A stretch of DNA of 64,000 nt from an uncultured Alphaproteobacteria bacterium (GTDB taxonomy: Bacteria > Pseudomonadota > Alphaproteobacteria > Caulobacterales > Parvularculaceae), in assembly GCA_902826095.1 (NCBI GenBank), contig CADEDN010000009.1:1-64000 (forward strand). The letters run 5' to 3'. The position numbers and the translations under genes are program-made. Positions 18,569-28,678 of this stretch are shown here, piece by piece; positions within the stretch are counted from its first letter, which is position 1, and each line of letters starts with the position of its first letter. A model generated the notes under the pieces. That model was not told the DNA's origin, made no database searches, and worked only from the letters and a program-made list of their open reading frames with translations.

Positions 18569-19411
18569 TCAGCTTTCCTTTTCCCCGATCGTCGTGCGGC
18601 GCAGCAATCGTTCGTAGCCGGAGTATCCCCCGGTCGCCATGTGCAGCACCGAGCGGTTGTCCCACATCAGGAGCGTTCCCGCCGACCATTTGTGGCGATA
18701 CTGGAACGCGTGCTGCGTTTGCCAGCGATAGAGATCGCCGAGCAGGATCATGCCTTCCGCCGCGTCCATGTCTTCAACGCCGATAATGTAGCCGGCGCAG
18801 CCGAACAGCGCCGCGCGGCCGGTTTCGGGATGGATGCGGATGAAGGGATGGGTCTGCGTCGCCAGCGCCGCGTCCGACGGACGGATGTCCATCGCCCGTC
18901 CCTTGTCGTTCTCGCCATAAGCGCCGGCGCGCGCGTAGCCGGCTCTGGCCGAGTGGATGGCGCGCTTTCCGTCAATCCGCTTGCGCAACCCCCCCGGCAT
19001 CCGCTCGAGCGCCAGATGCTGATTGGCGAACAATGTGTCGCCGCCGACGGGCGGGATCTTGACGCCGTAAAGACAGGTGCCGGCGGGCGGGTGTTGCTGA
19101 AAACTCCAGTCGGTGTGCCAGGCCTCCGCGAAAATCGGCCCCGTTTCGCCCGCGGCGCGCGCGACCGCGATAATGTGCTGTCGTCCGGGAATCGGCGCGA
19201 TGAAAGGGTCCTCGCCGAACGGGCCGAAATAGAGCGTGAAGCGCTCAAGATCATCATCGCTCAATTGCTGGTCCGGAAAGGCGAGCACATGATGGGAAAG
19301 CCAGGCGGCGCGGATGTCGGCGACAAGGTTGTCGGAGAGAGGCGCCGTCAAGTCGACGCCGCGCACTTCGGCGCCGCAGGATTGGCCCGAAGGAGTTATG
19401 TCGAGGGTCAT
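18569..19411 (-). CDS. TauD/TfdA-family 2-oxoglutarate/Fe(II) dioxygenase
   Basis: 280 residues from ATG 19411. Alternatives at 19426 and 19453 are possible. It begins with LDITPSGQSCGAEVRGVDL, typical of the family. The iron triad is His and Asp in WHTDWSFQQHPP and the distal His in NRSVLHMATGGY. The 2OG-binding Arg is in ERLLRRTTIGE. It hydroxylates taurine-, aryloxyacid- or carnitine-like substrates; which one is unknown. It is convergent with the MetE-like gene and may or may not belong to the catabolic locus. No operator of the A/B/C type is seen upstream. Confidence 0.88.
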   Translation of the reverse strand: MTLDITPSGQSCGAEVRGVDLTAPLSDNLVADIRAAWLSHHVLAFPDQQLSDDDLERFTLYFGPFGEDPFIAPIPGRQHIIAVARAAGETGPIFAEAWHTDWSFQQHPPAGTCLYGVKIPPVGGDTLFANQHLALERMPGGLRKRIDGKRAIHSARAGYARAGAYGENDKGRAMDIRPSDAALATQTHPFIRIHPETGRAALFGCAGYIIGVEDMDAAEGMILLGDLYRWQTQHAFQYRHKWSAGTLLMWDNRSVLHMATGGYSGYERLLRRTTIGEKES

Positions 19412-19489
19412 GGCCGACGATACCATGTTTCGAAGGCGCGAAACTAGCGCCATCCCGCGGACACGGTCGTAGCAGGATACGCTTCGCCT

Positions 19490-20392
19490 TCAAGGTTCAC
19501 GAAGCGCGGGTTCGAAAGGACCTCCGCTCTCATGGGTCCGGAGGGCGAACCAGTCTCGAACCGGCGGCTCGAACGAAACCTTCGTCTGCGGCGCTTTCAG
19601 AATTGACGATTCGTCGGTGATCTTGTCGCCGCTCACTTTCCACATCGCCTTCTCGCCCGTCACAACGAACAGGTCCGTCTTATGAAGCAGCGAGACCCAA
19701 ACGTGAATTTCCGTCGGATAGGGCGTTACCACTTGCGAAACGAGCAGGGCGACGAGTTTCTCGTCGCTGTTCATCTGCGGACGTCTAAGCGCGATGCAGC
19801 TGTTGGTGAATTTCCTGAAGCCGACGATCTTCTCGCCGGCGGCGTCGATGTCATGACGCAAATGCCCGCCGATAACGACCGCCTCAGGGTTCGTCGTTGA
19901 CGCGAGAACATAAACCAGAAAGCCGACTGTCTCGTCCGGAATGACAACCGTGTTGTAGGCCTTCGCGCAGCCGGAATCGCCCGCCTTGAGGCCGGCCTCG
20001 CGCGCCTTGATCATCGTCAATTGCAACGGCGTCAGCGCTTCATTTTCACCATGCGCCACAAAACCGGCCGCCACAGCCTTCCCATTCCTGATATCTGCTG
20101 AATAGGCCGGCTCAAATACGCTGTCCGAGCCGCGATAGAACAAAACTCTTTCGCCGTCTTCCACGTCCTCAACAATCCAGCCCTTCACCTTGCCTTCAAG
20201 CTTGCGCCCTATGCGTTGAACCAGAAGGTCCGTCGCAGCCCACGCAGCGCGATCATATTCGAAAATGATCCGGCCGAGTCTTTCAGATTCGGCGATCTCG
20301 GCGGCGTATTGCTCTTCCATTGCCGTGCGTGCGAACGCCGTCGGCGACGGCAACGCCGCCACCAGAACTGCAATTGAAATGAGCCATCGCAT
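19490..20392 (-). CDS. secreted protein of unknown function
   Basis: 300 residues from ATG 20392, behind GAGGGGAAG. It has a clean signal peptide MRWLISIAVLVAALPSPTAFA. A longer open frame would overlap the GntR gene and is rejected. The mature part has an N-terminal helix (YAAEIAESERLGRIIFEYDRAAW), then mixed alpha/beta sequence with LLVQRIGRKLEGKVKGWIVE and DETVGFLVYVLASTTNPEAV. Cysteines in DSGCAKAYN and NSCIALRRP could pair. No catalytic motif is recognised. Confidence 0.72.
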   Translation of the reverse strand: MRWLISIAVLVAALPSPTAFARTAMEEQYAAEIAESERLGRIIFEYDRAAWAATDLLVQRIGRKLEGKVKGWIVEDVEDGERVLFYRGSDSVFEPAYSADIRNGKAVAAGFVAHGENEALTPLQLTMIKAREAGLKAGDSGCAKAYNTVVIPDETVGFLVYVLASTTNPEAVVIGGHLRHDIDAAGEKIVGFRKFTNSCIALRRPQMNSDEKLVALLVSQVVTPYPTEIHVWVSLLHKTDLFVVTGEKAMWKVSGDKITDESSILKAPQTKVSFEPPVRDWFALRTHESGGPFEPALREP

Positions 20393-20462
20393 GAGCGCTT
20401 CCCCTCTTTTCCCCATGGACAGTCTACACAACAGCGAGATGGGGTAAAGGACAAGGGCGTCT

Positions 20463-21191
20463 CTACAAGATCGCTTCGTCCATATCGACTTTCGCGACGT
20501 CATAGCCGCGTTTCAAATCGGCGATATGTTTCGCCATCCAGTCGGCTGCGAGATCGCCGTCGCGCGCCCCGAACGCGTCGACCAGATTTTTCTGCGCATT
20601 CAAGATGCGGTCCTTCGCCTTCGGCGCTCGGGAGATCACGTGACGGAGGCTTTCGCCAATCATCAGATTTAACGATTGCAGCATCGCCAGCATGACGCGG
20701 TTGTCGAGGCCTTTGGCGATTTGCTGAAAGAATTCGACCGCGCCGGCGACCGTCGCCTCGTGATCCTTGTCGGCGGCGGACTGGAGCGTCGCGCGCACCG
20801 CTCTCAATTCGGCGATTTTCGCCTTCGACAGGCGCTTTGCCGCGAGACGCGCCGCTTCCGGATAGAGCGTCGCCAGCGCGTCGAAGACTTCCGAAAACGT
20901 GACGCCGCCGAGCGCGAAACTCTTAGACGCCGCCGCCGCGATGTCCGACGCGACCGGCCGCCGGATGAAGAACTTTTTCGCCGCGCCGCGCACGATGAGC
21001 CCGGTCTGTTCGAGAAGCCGCAGCCCCTCGCGCACCGTCGAGCGGGTGACGCCGAACTGCGCGCAAAGCTCGCCTTCCGTCGGGAGATGCGCGCCGTCCT
21101 TCAGGCTGCCGTCGCTGATCTTTTCTTCGATGGCGCGAAAGACCTTCATATAGGCCGGCGCGCGTTCGATCGGCTCAAAACTTCCGTCCAT
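20463..21191 (-). CDS. GntR-family (FadR/FCD-type) regulator of the leucine catabolic locus
   Basis: 242 residues starting at ATG 21191, whose A overlaps the last base of the ivd stop (TGATG), so translation is coupled. The winged HTH is MKVFRAIEEKISDGSLKDGAHLPTE with LCAQFGVTRSTVREGLRLLEQTGLI. An all-helical FCD-like effector domain follows. Position implies it controls ivd and the two carboxylase genes. The ATTGTCGGACAAT palindrome upstream of ivd has the TNGTNNNACNA-like form bound by such regulators. Confidence 0.9.
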   Translation of the reverse strand: MDGSFEPIERAPAYMKVFRAIEEKISDGSLKDGAHLPTEGELCAQFGVTRSTVREGLRLLEQTGLIVRGAAKKFFIRRPVASDIAAAASKSFALGGVTFSEVFDALATLYPEAARLAAKRLSKAKIAELRAVRATLQSAADKDHEATVAGAVEFFQQIAKGLDNRVMLAMLQSLNLMIGESLRHVISRAPKAKDRILNAQKNLVDAFGARDGDLAADWMAKHIADLKRGYDVAKVDMDEAIL

Positions 21192-22360
21192 CACGCGCTC
21201 GCTTCAAAGAGCTGGCGACCGATCAGCATGCGGCGAATCTCAGAGGTGCCGGCGCCGATTTCGTAAAGCTTGGCGTCGCGCAAAATGCGCCCAGTCGGAT
21301 AGTCGTTGATGTAGCCGTTGCCGCCCAATAGCTGGATCGCATCGAGCGCGACCTGCGTCGCCTTCTCGGCGGCGTAGAGAATGCAGCCCGCCGCGTCCTG
21401 GCGCGTCGTCTCCTTGCGGTCGCAAGCGCTCGCGACGGCGTAAACATAGGCTTTGCAGGCGTTCATTGTCGTGTACATGTCGGCGATCTTCCCCTGCACC
21501 AGCTGGAACTCGCCGATCGATTTTCCGAACTGCTTGCGGTCGTGGATGTAGGGCATGACGGCGTCCATCGCCGCCTGCATCAGGCCGAGACAGCCGCCGG
21601 CGAGCACGGTGCGCTCATAATCAAGACCGCTCATCAAAATGCGAACGCCGTCGCCTTCTTCGCCCATCCGGTTTTCGGCCGGCACTTCGCAGTCTTCAAA
21701 CACAAGCTCGCCGGTGTCGGAGCCGCGCATGCCGAGCTTGTCGAGTTTTTGCGCCGTCGAATAACCCTTGAAGCCCTTTTCGACAATGAAAGTCGAAATG
21801 CCGCGCGAGCCCTTTTCCGGCGATGTCTTTGCGTAGACGGCGACAACATCCGCCGTCGGACCATTGGTGATCCACATCTTATTGCCGTTGAGGATATAGC
21901 GGTCGCCTTTTTTCTCGGCCCGCAATTTCATCGACACGACGTCGGAGCCGGCGCCGGGCTCCGACATCGCGAGCGCGCCCAAATGTTCGCCCGAGATGAG
22001 CTTGGGCAAATAGCGGGCCTTCTGTTCCTTCGAGCCGTTGAGACTGATCTGGTTGACGCAGAGATTTGAATGCGCGCCATAGGAAAGGCCGACCGACCCT
22101 GACCCCCGCGAAATCTCCTCCATCGCGACGACATGCGCGACATAGCCGAGCCCGGCGCCGCCGAATTCAGGATCCGCGGTGACGCCGAGAAGACCGAGTT
22201 CGCCGAGCTCCGGCCAGAGATCGCGCGGAAACTTGTTCTTCGCGTCGATCTCGGCGGCGCGGGGGCTAAGCCGGTCGGCCACCCAGCGGGCGACCATCTC
22301 GCGCATCTCCTCGACTTCCTCGGGCAGGCCGAAATTCAACAGCGGAATGTTGCGGGGCAT
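21191..22360 (-). CDS. ivd: isovaleryl-CoA dehydrogenase
   Basis: 389-residue acyl-CoA dehydrogenase that converts isovaleryl-CoA to 3-methylcrotonyl-CoA in leucine breakdown. Start ATG 22360 ([12 protein letters not shown]) follows AGGGAGGC. Family motifs are [16 protein letters not shown] and [17 protein letters not shown]. The catalytic-base Glu is in [13 protein letters not shown], and the C-terminal signatures are [20 protein letters not shown] and [14 protein letters not shown]. The specific assignment also rests on its neighbours, the two methylcrotonyl-CoA carboxylase subunits. Confidence 0.95.
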   Translation of the reverse strand: MPRNIPLLNFGLPEEVEEMREMVARWVADRLSPRAAEIDAKNKFPRDLWPELGELGLLGVTADPEFGGAGLGYVAHVVAMEEISRGSGSVGLSYGAHSNLCVNQISLNGSKEQKARYLPKLISGEHLGALAMSEPGAGSDVVSMKLRAEKKGDRYILNGNKMWITNGPTADVVAVYAKTSPEKGSRGISTFIVEKGFKGYSTAQKLDKLGMRGSDTGELVFEDCEVPAENRMGEEGDGVRILMSGLDYERTVLAGGCLGLMQAAMDAVMPYIHDRKQFGKSIGEFQLVQGKIADMYTTMNACKAYVYAVASACDRKETTRQDAAGCILYAAEKATQVALDAIQLLGGNGYINDYPTGRILRDAKLYEIGAGTSEIRRMLIGRQLFEASA

Positions 22361-22424
22361 TGGGGCCTCCCTCATTTTTTGCCGGGCTTTAACCGCCCAT
22401 GGAGGAGCATTATCACATATTGCT

Positions 22425-22437
22425 ATTGTCGGACAAT
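22425..22437. promoter_or_regulatory. putative GntR operator, ATTGTCGGACAAT
   Basis: Perfect palindrome ATTGTC-G-GACAAT in the divergent region between ivd and the carboxylase beta gene, in a locally AT-rich patch. A second partial copy (ATTGTCCG) starts at 22444. The form fits FadR/FCD-type GntR sites. Binding by the adjacent regulator is an inference. Confidence 0.65.
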
Positions 22438-22591
22438 AGGATTATTGTCCGTCGAACTTGGCTTCCCCGCCCGCGGGCAGGACGATCGTATTTGGTGCGC
22501 CGCCCTCACCCGCTTACGGGAGAGGAGGAAGGCGTTGCAGCGCCCTATGCGATTGCCCTCCCCGCAAGCGGAGGCGGAAATGGAGGACGGA

Positions 22592-24196
22592 ATGGGACGC
22601 TTCCAATCCCAGATCGATACCGGCGGCGAGAGTTTCGCCGCCAACCGCGCGGCGATGGAAAGACTCGTCGCCGATTTGAAAGCGAACACCGCCAAAGTCG
22701 CTGAAGGCGGGGGGCCTCGCTACGCCGACCGCCACAAGGAGCGCGGCAAGCTCCTCGCGCGCGAGCGGATCGAGCGTCTTGTCGACCCCGGCGCGCCTTT
22801 TCTTGAACTCGGCGGATTCGCCGCCTGGGGAATGTATTCGGGCGACGTCAACGGCGCCGGCGTGGTCACTGGCGTCGCGCGCATTGCCGGGGTCGAATGC
22901 ATGATCGTCGCCAACGACCCGACGGTCAAAGGCGGCACCTATCACCCGATGACGGTGAAGAAACATCTGCGCGCGCAGGAGATCGCGGCGGAGAACCGGC
23001 TTCCTTGCGTCTATCTCGTCGAATCGGGCGGCGCGTTTTTGCCGATGCAGGACGAGGTCTTTCCGGACAAGGACGATTTTGGCCGCATTTTCTACAATCA
23101 GGCGATGATGTCGGCGGCGGGGATTCCGCAGATCGCCGTCGTCCATGGCTCCTGCACCGCCGGCGGCGCCTATGTGCCGGCGATGTCGGACGAGGCGATC
23201 ATCGTCCGCCGTCAGGGGACGATCTTTCTGGGCGGCCCGCCGCTCGTCAAAGCCGCGACCGGCGAGATCGTCACGGCGGAGGATCTCGGCGGCGGCGACG
23301 TTCACACGCGCGAATCGGGCGTCGCCGATCACCTCGCTGAAGACGATGATCACGCGCTCGGGCTCGCGCGTCAGATCGTCTCGCGGTTGAACTGGGTGAA
23401 GCAGGGATCGCTCGTTTGCGCCGATCCAAGGCCGCCCGCTTACGACCCGAAAGAAATCTACGGAATCGTCGAGCGCGACATCCGAAAGCCCTATGACGCG
23501 CGCGAAATCATCGCGCGGATCGTCGATGCTTCCGTCTTTGACGAGTTCAAGCCGCTCTTCGGATCGACGCTCGTCGCCGGATTCGCGCATATCCACGGAT
23601 TTCCGGTCGGCATCCTCGCCAATAACGGCATCCTGTTTTCGCCGAGCGCTCAGAAGGGCGCGCATTTCATCGAGCTTTGCTGCCAGCGGAAGATCCCGCT
23701 CGTCTTCCTCCAGAACATCACCGGCTTCATGGTCGGGCGCGCCGCGGAATCGGGCGGCATCGCCAAGGACGGCGCGAAGCTCGTGACCGCCGTCGCGACC
23801 GCGCGCGTCCCGAAATTTACGATCGTCGTCGGCGGCTCCTACGGCGCCGGCAATTACGGCATGTGCGGGCGAGCCTATTCCCCGCGCTTCCTCTTCATGT
23901 GGCCGAACGCGCGCATCTCCGTCATGGGCGGGGAACAGGCGGCGAGCGTCCTCGCGACCGTCCGCCGCGAGGGATTGCGCAAGGGCGAGGAATGGAGCGC
24001 GGCGGACGAGGAGGACTTCAAGAACAAGATCCGCGCCGATTACGACGCGCAGGGCTCGCCCTATTATTCCTCGGCGCGCCTCTGGGACGACGGCATCATC
24101 GACCCGGCGCAGACCCGCGACGTATTGGGGCTGTGCATTTCAGCAAGCTTGAACGCACCCGTCGAAGAGACGAAGTTCGGCGTCTTTAGGATGTAA
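22592..24196 (+). CDS. mccB: methylcrotonyl-CoA carboxylase, carboxyltransferase (beta) subunit
   Basis: 534 residues from ATG 22592, preceded by GGAGGACGGA. ATG 22580 in frame is an alternative. It transfers CO2 from carboxybiotin to 3-methylcrotonyl-CoA. Features are [25 protein letters not shown], the acyl-CoA site [33 protein letters not shown], and the biotin-site segment [23 protein letters not shown] with [20 protein letters not shown]. It forms an operon with the alpha subunit, although a 214-bp repeat lies between them. Confidence 0.95.
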   Translation: MGRFQSQIDTGGESFAANRAAMERLVADLKANTAKVAEGGGPRYADRHKERGKLLARERIERLVDPGAPFLELGGFAAWGMYSGDVNGAGVVTGVARIAGVECMIVANDPTVKGGTYHPMTVKKHLRAQEIAAENRLPCVYLVESGGAFLPMQDEVFPDKDDFGRIFYNQAMMSAAGIPQIAVVHGSCTAGGAYVPAMSDEAIIVRRQGTIFLGGPPLVKAATGEIVTAEDLGGGDVHTRESGVADHLAEDDDHALGLARQIVSRLNWVKQGSLVCADPRPPAYDPKEIYGIVERDIRKPYDAREIIARIVDASVFDEFKPLFGSTLVAGFAHIHGFPVGILANNGILFSPSAQKGAHFIELCCQRKIPLVFLQNITGFMVGRAAESGGIAKDGAKLVTAVATARVPKFTIVVGGSYGAGNYGMCGRAYSPRFLFMWPNARISVMGGEQAASVLATVRREGLRKGEEWSAADEEDFKNKIRADYDAQGSPYYSSARLWDDGIIDPAQTRDVLGLCISASLNAPVEETKFGVFRM

Positions 24197-24258
24197 GGAA
24201 ATGCGCCATGAAAGCACACGTAACCTGGGTGATGGAATGACCGTATCGCAATACGCCC

Positions 24259-24382
24259 ATCCTTCGAGACGGCTTGATCACCTTGCGATGATCAAGCCTC
24301 CTCAGGATGAGGTTACTCTTGTCAAACCACACTCCGGCCTCATCCTGAGGAGCCTTCGCGCAGCGAAGGCGTCTCGAAGGAT
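24259..24382. repeat. 124-bp composite inverted repeat between the carboxylase genes
   Basis: The outer arms are ATCCTTCGAGACG and CGTCTCGAAGGAT. The inner arms are CCTCAGGATGAGG and CCTCATCCTGAGG. There is also a small inner hairpin, CTTGATCA...TGATCAAG. The right half matches the repeat at 282-321. It lies between mccB and mccA. A 69-codon open frame across it is only repeat sequence. Confidence 0.85.
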
Positions 24383-24410
24383 AAGCACCGCGAGCGAACC
24401 GACCGGCTGA

Positions 24411-26453
24411 ATGATGTTCAAGAAAATCCTGATCGCCAATCGCGGGGAAATAGCCGTCCGGGTCGCGCGAACCGCGCGGCGGATGGGCGTTGCGACCGTC
24501 GCCGTCTATTCGGACGCCGACGCTGGCGCGCCGCATGTGAAAGCGTGCGACGAAGCTATACACATCGGCCCGCCGCAGCCTGCCGAAAGCTATCTCAGGA
24601 TCGACAAGATCGTCGACGCGGCAAAGCGCACGGGCGCTCAAGGCATCCACCCCGGATACGGCTTTCTTTCCGAGAACGAAAAATTCGCCAACGCTCTTGA
24701 GGAAGCCGGGATCGTCTTCATCGGCCCGACGGCGAAGACGATCCGCGCGATGGGATCGAAATCGGCGGCGAAGGATCTGATGGAAAAGGCGGGCGTGCCG
24801 ACGACGCCCGGCTATCAGGGGGCGGATCAATCCTACGAAACGTTCCGGCGCGAATGCGCGGGCGTCGGCTATCCCGTACTGCTGAAAGCGACGGCGGGCG
24901 GCGGCGGCAAGGGCATGAAGATTGTCGAGCGCGAAGCCGACCTCGCCGAACAGCTCGCCTCGGCGCAGCGCGAGGGGAAGAATTCTTTCGGCGATGATCG
25001 CGTTCTCGTTGAGAAGTACATCGCGCGCGCGCGTCATCTTGAAGTGCAGATCGTCGGCGACGGCCGGGGCGAAGTCGTGCATTTCTTCGAGCGCGACTGC
25101 TCGGTGCAGCGCCGCCACCAGAAGATCATCGAGGAGGCGCCGGCGCCGCGCCTTCCCGCCGCGGTGCGCGCGCGCCTGCACGAAATCGGCGTCAACGCCG
25201 GCAAGGCCGTCCTCTATCGCGGCGCCGGCACCGTCGAATGTCTCTATGACGGAAAAGACAGCGTCTACTTCATGGAGATGAACACGCGGCTGCAGGTTGA
25301 GCATCCGGTTACCGAAATGATCACCGGCGTCGACCTCGTCGAATGGCAATTGCGCGTCGCCGCCGGCGAGGGATTGCCGCTCCGGCAAAGCGACATCCGC
25401 GAGCGCGGACACGCTTTCGAGGCGCGGCTCTACGCCGAAAATCCCGACAATAATTTCTCGCCGTCAATCGGCGCGCTGACGACCCTTCGCCTTCCCGGCG
25501 GTCTTGCGCGCATCGATTCCGGCGTCGAGGAAGGCATGAGCGTGACGCCCTTCTACGACCCGATGATCGCCAAGATCATCACCCATGGCGCAAGCCGCGA
25601 GGAAGCGCTGGCGCGGCTGCGCCTCGCGCTTTGTGAAATCCGCGTCGGCGGCATCGAAACCAATGCGCGCTTTCTCCACCGCCTCGCCGCCGACGCCGAT
25701 TTCATCGCCGGCGACGTCTCGACGCGCTATATCGACGAGCATGGCGAGACGCTTTTTGCGCGCGCGCCCGCCGGCAATCGCGTCATCGCCGCCGCGCTGA
25801 TGCGGCGCCGCCTCGATACGGCTTCGCGAGCGGGGCGCGACCCATGGGAATCTCTGACAGGTTTCCGCCTGAACAAGCCGGCGAAGACCGTCCTCTGGAT
25901 CACCCATGAGGGCGAACCCGCGATCGCGCGCGTCACCGCGAGCGCGGACGGCGCCGACGTCGAGATCGACATCAACGCCGCGGCGGCGAAGCGCCGTCAG
26001 GCCGCGGACGCGCCTACCCGGCTCTCTCCTTCCGCAGCAGAGCGAGGTCCTCTTCGATTTTCTTACTCGGGCGCGGCGAGCGGCGCTGACCTTCGCCTCA
26101 CGATGGAAGGCGAAACCTTTGAAGCGAGCGTCGTCGACCATGGCGCCGGCAAGCGCGTCTTCATCGGCGCCGACCATTGGGACATTCAGCATCCGGACGT
26201 TCTCTCCGGCGCCCTCGCCGGCCATTCGGCGGAAGGGTCATTGAATGCGCCGATGCCGGGCGTCATCACGCTATTGAAAGCCAAGCATGGCGAGCGCGTC
26301 GCCGCCGGCGCCGTTCTTTTGGTTATGGAAGCGATGAAGATGGAGCACGCGATCAAGGCGCCGCACGACGGAATCGTCAAATCCTTCCGCTTCAAGCCCG
26401 GCGACCAGGTGAAGGACGGCGACTTGCTGGTCGAGTTTGAAGAGAGCGCGTGA
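24411..26453 (+). CDS. mccA: methylcrotonyl-CoA carboxylase, biotin carboxylase/carrier (alpha) subunit
   Basis: 680 residues. The biotin carboxylase domain begins FKKILIANRGEIAVRVARTARRMG and includes HPGYGFLSENEKFA, the glycine loop KATAGGGGKGMKIV, and FMEMNTRLQVEHPVTEMITG. The C-terminal biotinyl domain has LNAPMPGVITLLKAKHGE and the biotinylation motif VMEAMKMEHAIKAP. ATP-dependent carboxylation of biotin is the first half-reaction of 3-methylcrotonyl-CoA carboxylation. The start (ATGATG) has no strong ribosome site and follows directly on a repeat, so translation may depend on the preceding mRNA. The gene context distinguishes it from propionyl- or acetyl-CoA carboxylase. Confidence 0.94.
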   Translation: MMFKKILIANRGEIAVRVARTARRMGVATVAVYSDADAGAPHVKACDEAIHIGPPQPAESYLRIDKIVDAAKRTGAQGIHPGYGFLSENEKFANALEEAGIVFIGPTAKTIRAMGSKSAAKDLMEKAGVPTTPGYQGADQSYETFRRECAGVGYPVLLKATAGGGGKGMKIVEREADLAEQLASAQREGKNSFGDDRVLVEKYIARARHLEVQIVGDGRGEVVHFFERDCSVQRRHQKIIEEAPAPRLPAAVRARLHEIGVNAGKAVLYRGAGTVECLYDGKDSVYFMEMNTRLQVEHPVTEMITGVDLVEWQLRVAAGEGLPLRQSDIRERGHAFEARLYAENPDNNFSPSIGALTTLRLPGGLARIDSGVEEGMSVTPFYDPMIAKIITHGASREEALARLRLALCEIRVGGIETNARFLHRLAADADFIAGDVSTRYIDEHGETLFARAPAGNRVIAAALMRRRLDTASRAGRDPWESLTGFRLNKPAKTVLWITHEGEPAIARVTASADGADVEIDINAAAAKRRQAADAPTRLSPSAAERGPLRFSYSGAASGADLRLTMEGETFEASVVDHGAGKRVFIGADHWDIQHPDVLSGALAGHSAEGSLNAPMPGVITLLKAKHGERVAAGAVLLVMEAMKMEHAIKAPHDGIVKSFRFKPGDQVKDGDLLVEFEESA

Positions 26454-26470
26454 GGCGACCTCCCGAACGA

Positions 26471-26983
26471 TCAGGCTGCGGCGACGTCTGATCGCCTTTC
26501 GAGTTCGCGATGGACGAACGCGACAAAAGCCGGATCCTCGCCCTGCAGATTGTTCTCGACATAGCGCGCGAAATCCGGCCGCTTCAGCCAGTAGGAAAAG
26601 AAGTCCGCCCACGAGCCCCAGCGTCTTCCGCCCTGCCCTGACGGCGCGTCTTCGTAGAGCAGGATGAAGGCGCGCTCAAAGAGCGCCATCAGCATTTCAT
26701 AGTAGATCGCCTGCCGCCGACGCTGGTCGGGCGAGAGCTTCTCGCTCGTCGACGCTTCGAGCACATCGAGTTCAGGATGCGCGAGCGCGGCTTCAAGGAT
26801 CGACGAATATTGCTGCGAGAGCTGGACGTAGATTTCGTCCTCGCGCTGTTCGAGCTCTTTGGCCTCATTCGCCCGCTCGGCGCGCAATTCGCGCAAGATC
26901 GTGAGGACCGCGACGGGAAGGCCGAGCACGGTGACGAGATAGCTGAGGAACTCCCAGAGCCGCAACGCGCCGTCGCCGATCAT
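26471..26983 (-). CDS. small membrane-anchored protein, unknown function
   Basis: 170 residues from ATG 26983, preceded by GGAGG. One N-terminal membrane segment (LWEFLSYLVTVLGLPVAVLTILREL) is followed by a charged helix (RAERANEAKELEQREDEIYVQL). A soluble helical domain follows with YYEMLMALFERAFILLYE and WGSWADFFSYWLKRPDFARYVENNL. No function is recognised. A truncated copy of its first about 30 codons is present at 29318-29404, so it has a duplicated history in this region. Confidence 0.75.
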   Translation of the reverse strand: MIGDGALRLWEFLSYLVTVLGLPVAVLTILRELRAERANEAKELEQREDEIYVQLSQQYSSILEAALAHPELDVLEASTSEKLSPDQRRRQAIYYEMLMALFERAFILLYEDAPSGQGGRRWGSWADFFSYWLKRPDFARYVENNLQGEDPAFVAFVHRELERRSDVAAA

Positions 26984-27067
26984 GAAGAGCCTCCGCCTTG
27001 GCGAGAAGGCGCCATGATGGCGTGCTTCGCAGCCTGGGAAAAGCGCCGGGGGCGCTCCGGTGCCGCC

Positions 27068-28678
27068 CTAATTTGCCTTTGCCGCAAGAAGGCTCGGCAG
27101 TTTCAGCGACCCTTCCTCGGCGAACCGTAGCGTAATCTGAAAGATGCGGCCCTCCAGCGCTTCGATTGTGCCTTGCGCCTTGCCGTAGGAAACGCCAACC
27201 CAGAGATTGCTGACGACGTTGAAATCCGCCGACGTCAGCCATCTTTTTCCGTGACTTGAAAAGGTTTCGAGCAGGGGGTCCTTGTAATTCGTGTCGGCGT
27301 AGCCGAATTTTCCCGCAAGCCGGAATTTCTCCGAAAAATATTCAGCGCCGCCCCAGGCCTGAATGGTGTTCGCCTTGCCGTCAGGCGTAGTCGCGTCGCC
27401 GGTCGCGACGAACTCCCCGAACCCGACGCGGCCGGCGGCGCCGAGGACGAAGTAGGACGAATGCTCGCTGCAGGCGGCGAGCGCGCTGTAGCGCGCCTCA
27501 TCCGCGAGATCGTCGGAATTCGTTTCGCTCATGGCGCGATTGAAAACGCGTTGTGGCGATTCGCACGGCCGGATCGGGTAGCGCATCGACGCCCAAAGCG
27601 CCTTGCCGCCGCCCTTGAAAGAGTCGAAGGCGCTGGTCGATCCTCGCTGCAGGATGCCGGCGCCGACATCGAGATTGGCATTGAACTTCACTTCGTCATC
27701 GACGACTTTGCGGCAGAGATCGAGTTTCGTCACCAGCGACGCCGGCGTCTTTGGAATCTTTACGAACGAAGCGTCGAACTCATACCGCAGCGCCTTTGCT
27801 TCGTCTAAAAGCTTGTCTGTGGCGGCCTTCAGATCGTCGTCGTTCAATTGCGCGAGTTCGGCTCGTTCGGCGGCCGATAGGCTGGACTTCGTCTTGAGCG
27901 CTTTGTCATCGCTCACCTGAGCGGCGAGGGCGCGCGCGTCATCGAGAGACGTGAGCGCCGCTTCGAGCAAATCAAGAACGTAATCGCGCGATTGACCGGA
28001 TTCGATCGCATCGACCGCCAGATCAAGTTTGCCGGCCGCCACATCAAGGGCGGCCTTTATCGGCGGCGCCGTTACTGCAAAACCAGGAAGGTAGGGGTCC
28101 GACGTCAAATATGCCTCGATTTCCGTCTCGACGATGTCGATGCAGCGGCCGAAACCGTCATTGCCTTTGTCAAACAGCGCCAGCAGCGGGTCGCTTGAAT
28201 CGAGCAGCGACGCAGCGACGCCAAAGGCGAGCAGCGAGCGTTGCGATTTCGAGGGGTCGTCGGCGTTCTCGACGCCCTTGCGGGCAAGCGCGCTAAAGCG
28301 GGTTCGGCGCAGGATTCGCTCAAATTGACCCACCGCGCTGTAGTCCGAAAGCGTGTTGTAACTATCGTCAATCGGAAACAGCACTTCCGCCAGATTGACG
28401 TCGAGCGCGATCGCGGCCGGATCGCCGTCGCCAAGCAGCGTCGGCAATGTCACCACAAACTTTCGGAGGTCGTTGATCTGCGTCACGTCCGCGACATTGA
28501 GGCCGGCGATCGCCAATGCCGGGCTGTCCGGCACGCCGGTTGAAAATTCGAAGGCGTCTTCATTCTCGAGGGCGTTCTTGAGGGTGAAGGCCGCGGCGCT
28601 CTCCTCCTCTTCTTCGGTCGCGCTGGCGGCTGTCGCAAGGACCGAAGCGGCGATGGCGGCGGCGACTTTCCGGATCAT
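27068..28678 (-). CDS. secreted protein with probable C-terminal outer-membrane beta structure, unknown function
   Basis: 536 residues from ATG 28678, which overlaps the stop of the preceding gene as ATGA. It has a signal peptide MIRKVAAAIAASVLATAASA followed by an acidic run. The first two thirds look helical (for example LDLAVDAIESGQSRDYVLDLLEAAL). The last about 130 residues are beta-rich with alternating aromatic residues (FVLGAAGRVGFGEFVATGD, TIQAWGGAEYFSEKFRLAGKFGYAD, LWVGVSYGKAQGTIEALEGRI, IFQITLRF), as in a small outer-membrane barrel. No named family is recognised. It is coupled to the 141-residue protein upstream. Confidence 0.7.
   Translation of the reverse strand: MIRKVAAAIAASVLATAASATEEEEESAAAFTLKNALENEDAFEFSTGVPDSPALAIAGLNVADVTQINDLRKFVVTLPTLLGDGDPAAIALDVNLAEVLFPIDDSYNTLSDYSAVGQFERILRRTRFSALARKGVENADDPSKSQRSLLAFGVAASLLDSSDPLLALFDKGNDGFGRCIDIVETEIEAYLTSDPYLPGFAVTAPPIKAALDVAAGKLDLAVDAIESGQSRDYVLDLLEAALTSLDDARALAAQVSDDKALKTKSSLSAAERAELAQLNDDDLKAATDKLLDEAKALRYEFDASFVKIPKTPASLVTKLDLCRKVVDDEVKFNANLDVGAGILQRGSTSAFDSFKGGGKALWASMRYPIRPCESPQRVFNRAMSETNSDDLADEARYSALAACSEHSSYFVLGAAGRVGFGEFVATGDATTPDGKANTIQAWGGAEYFSEKFRLAGKFGYADTNYKDPLLETFSSHGKRWLTSADFNVVSNLWVGVSYGKAQGTIEALEGRIFQITLRFAEEGSLKLPSLLAAKAN

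Noticed and set aside
19412..19489. TTTCGAAGGCGCGAAA dyad upstream of the TauD-type gene as a fourth IclR site
   Set aside because: The dyad spacing differs and the second dyad 19 bp away is missing.
24201..24410. 69-codon open frame between mccB and mccA
   Set aside because: It consists almost entirely of a dispersed inverted repeat; not a gene.
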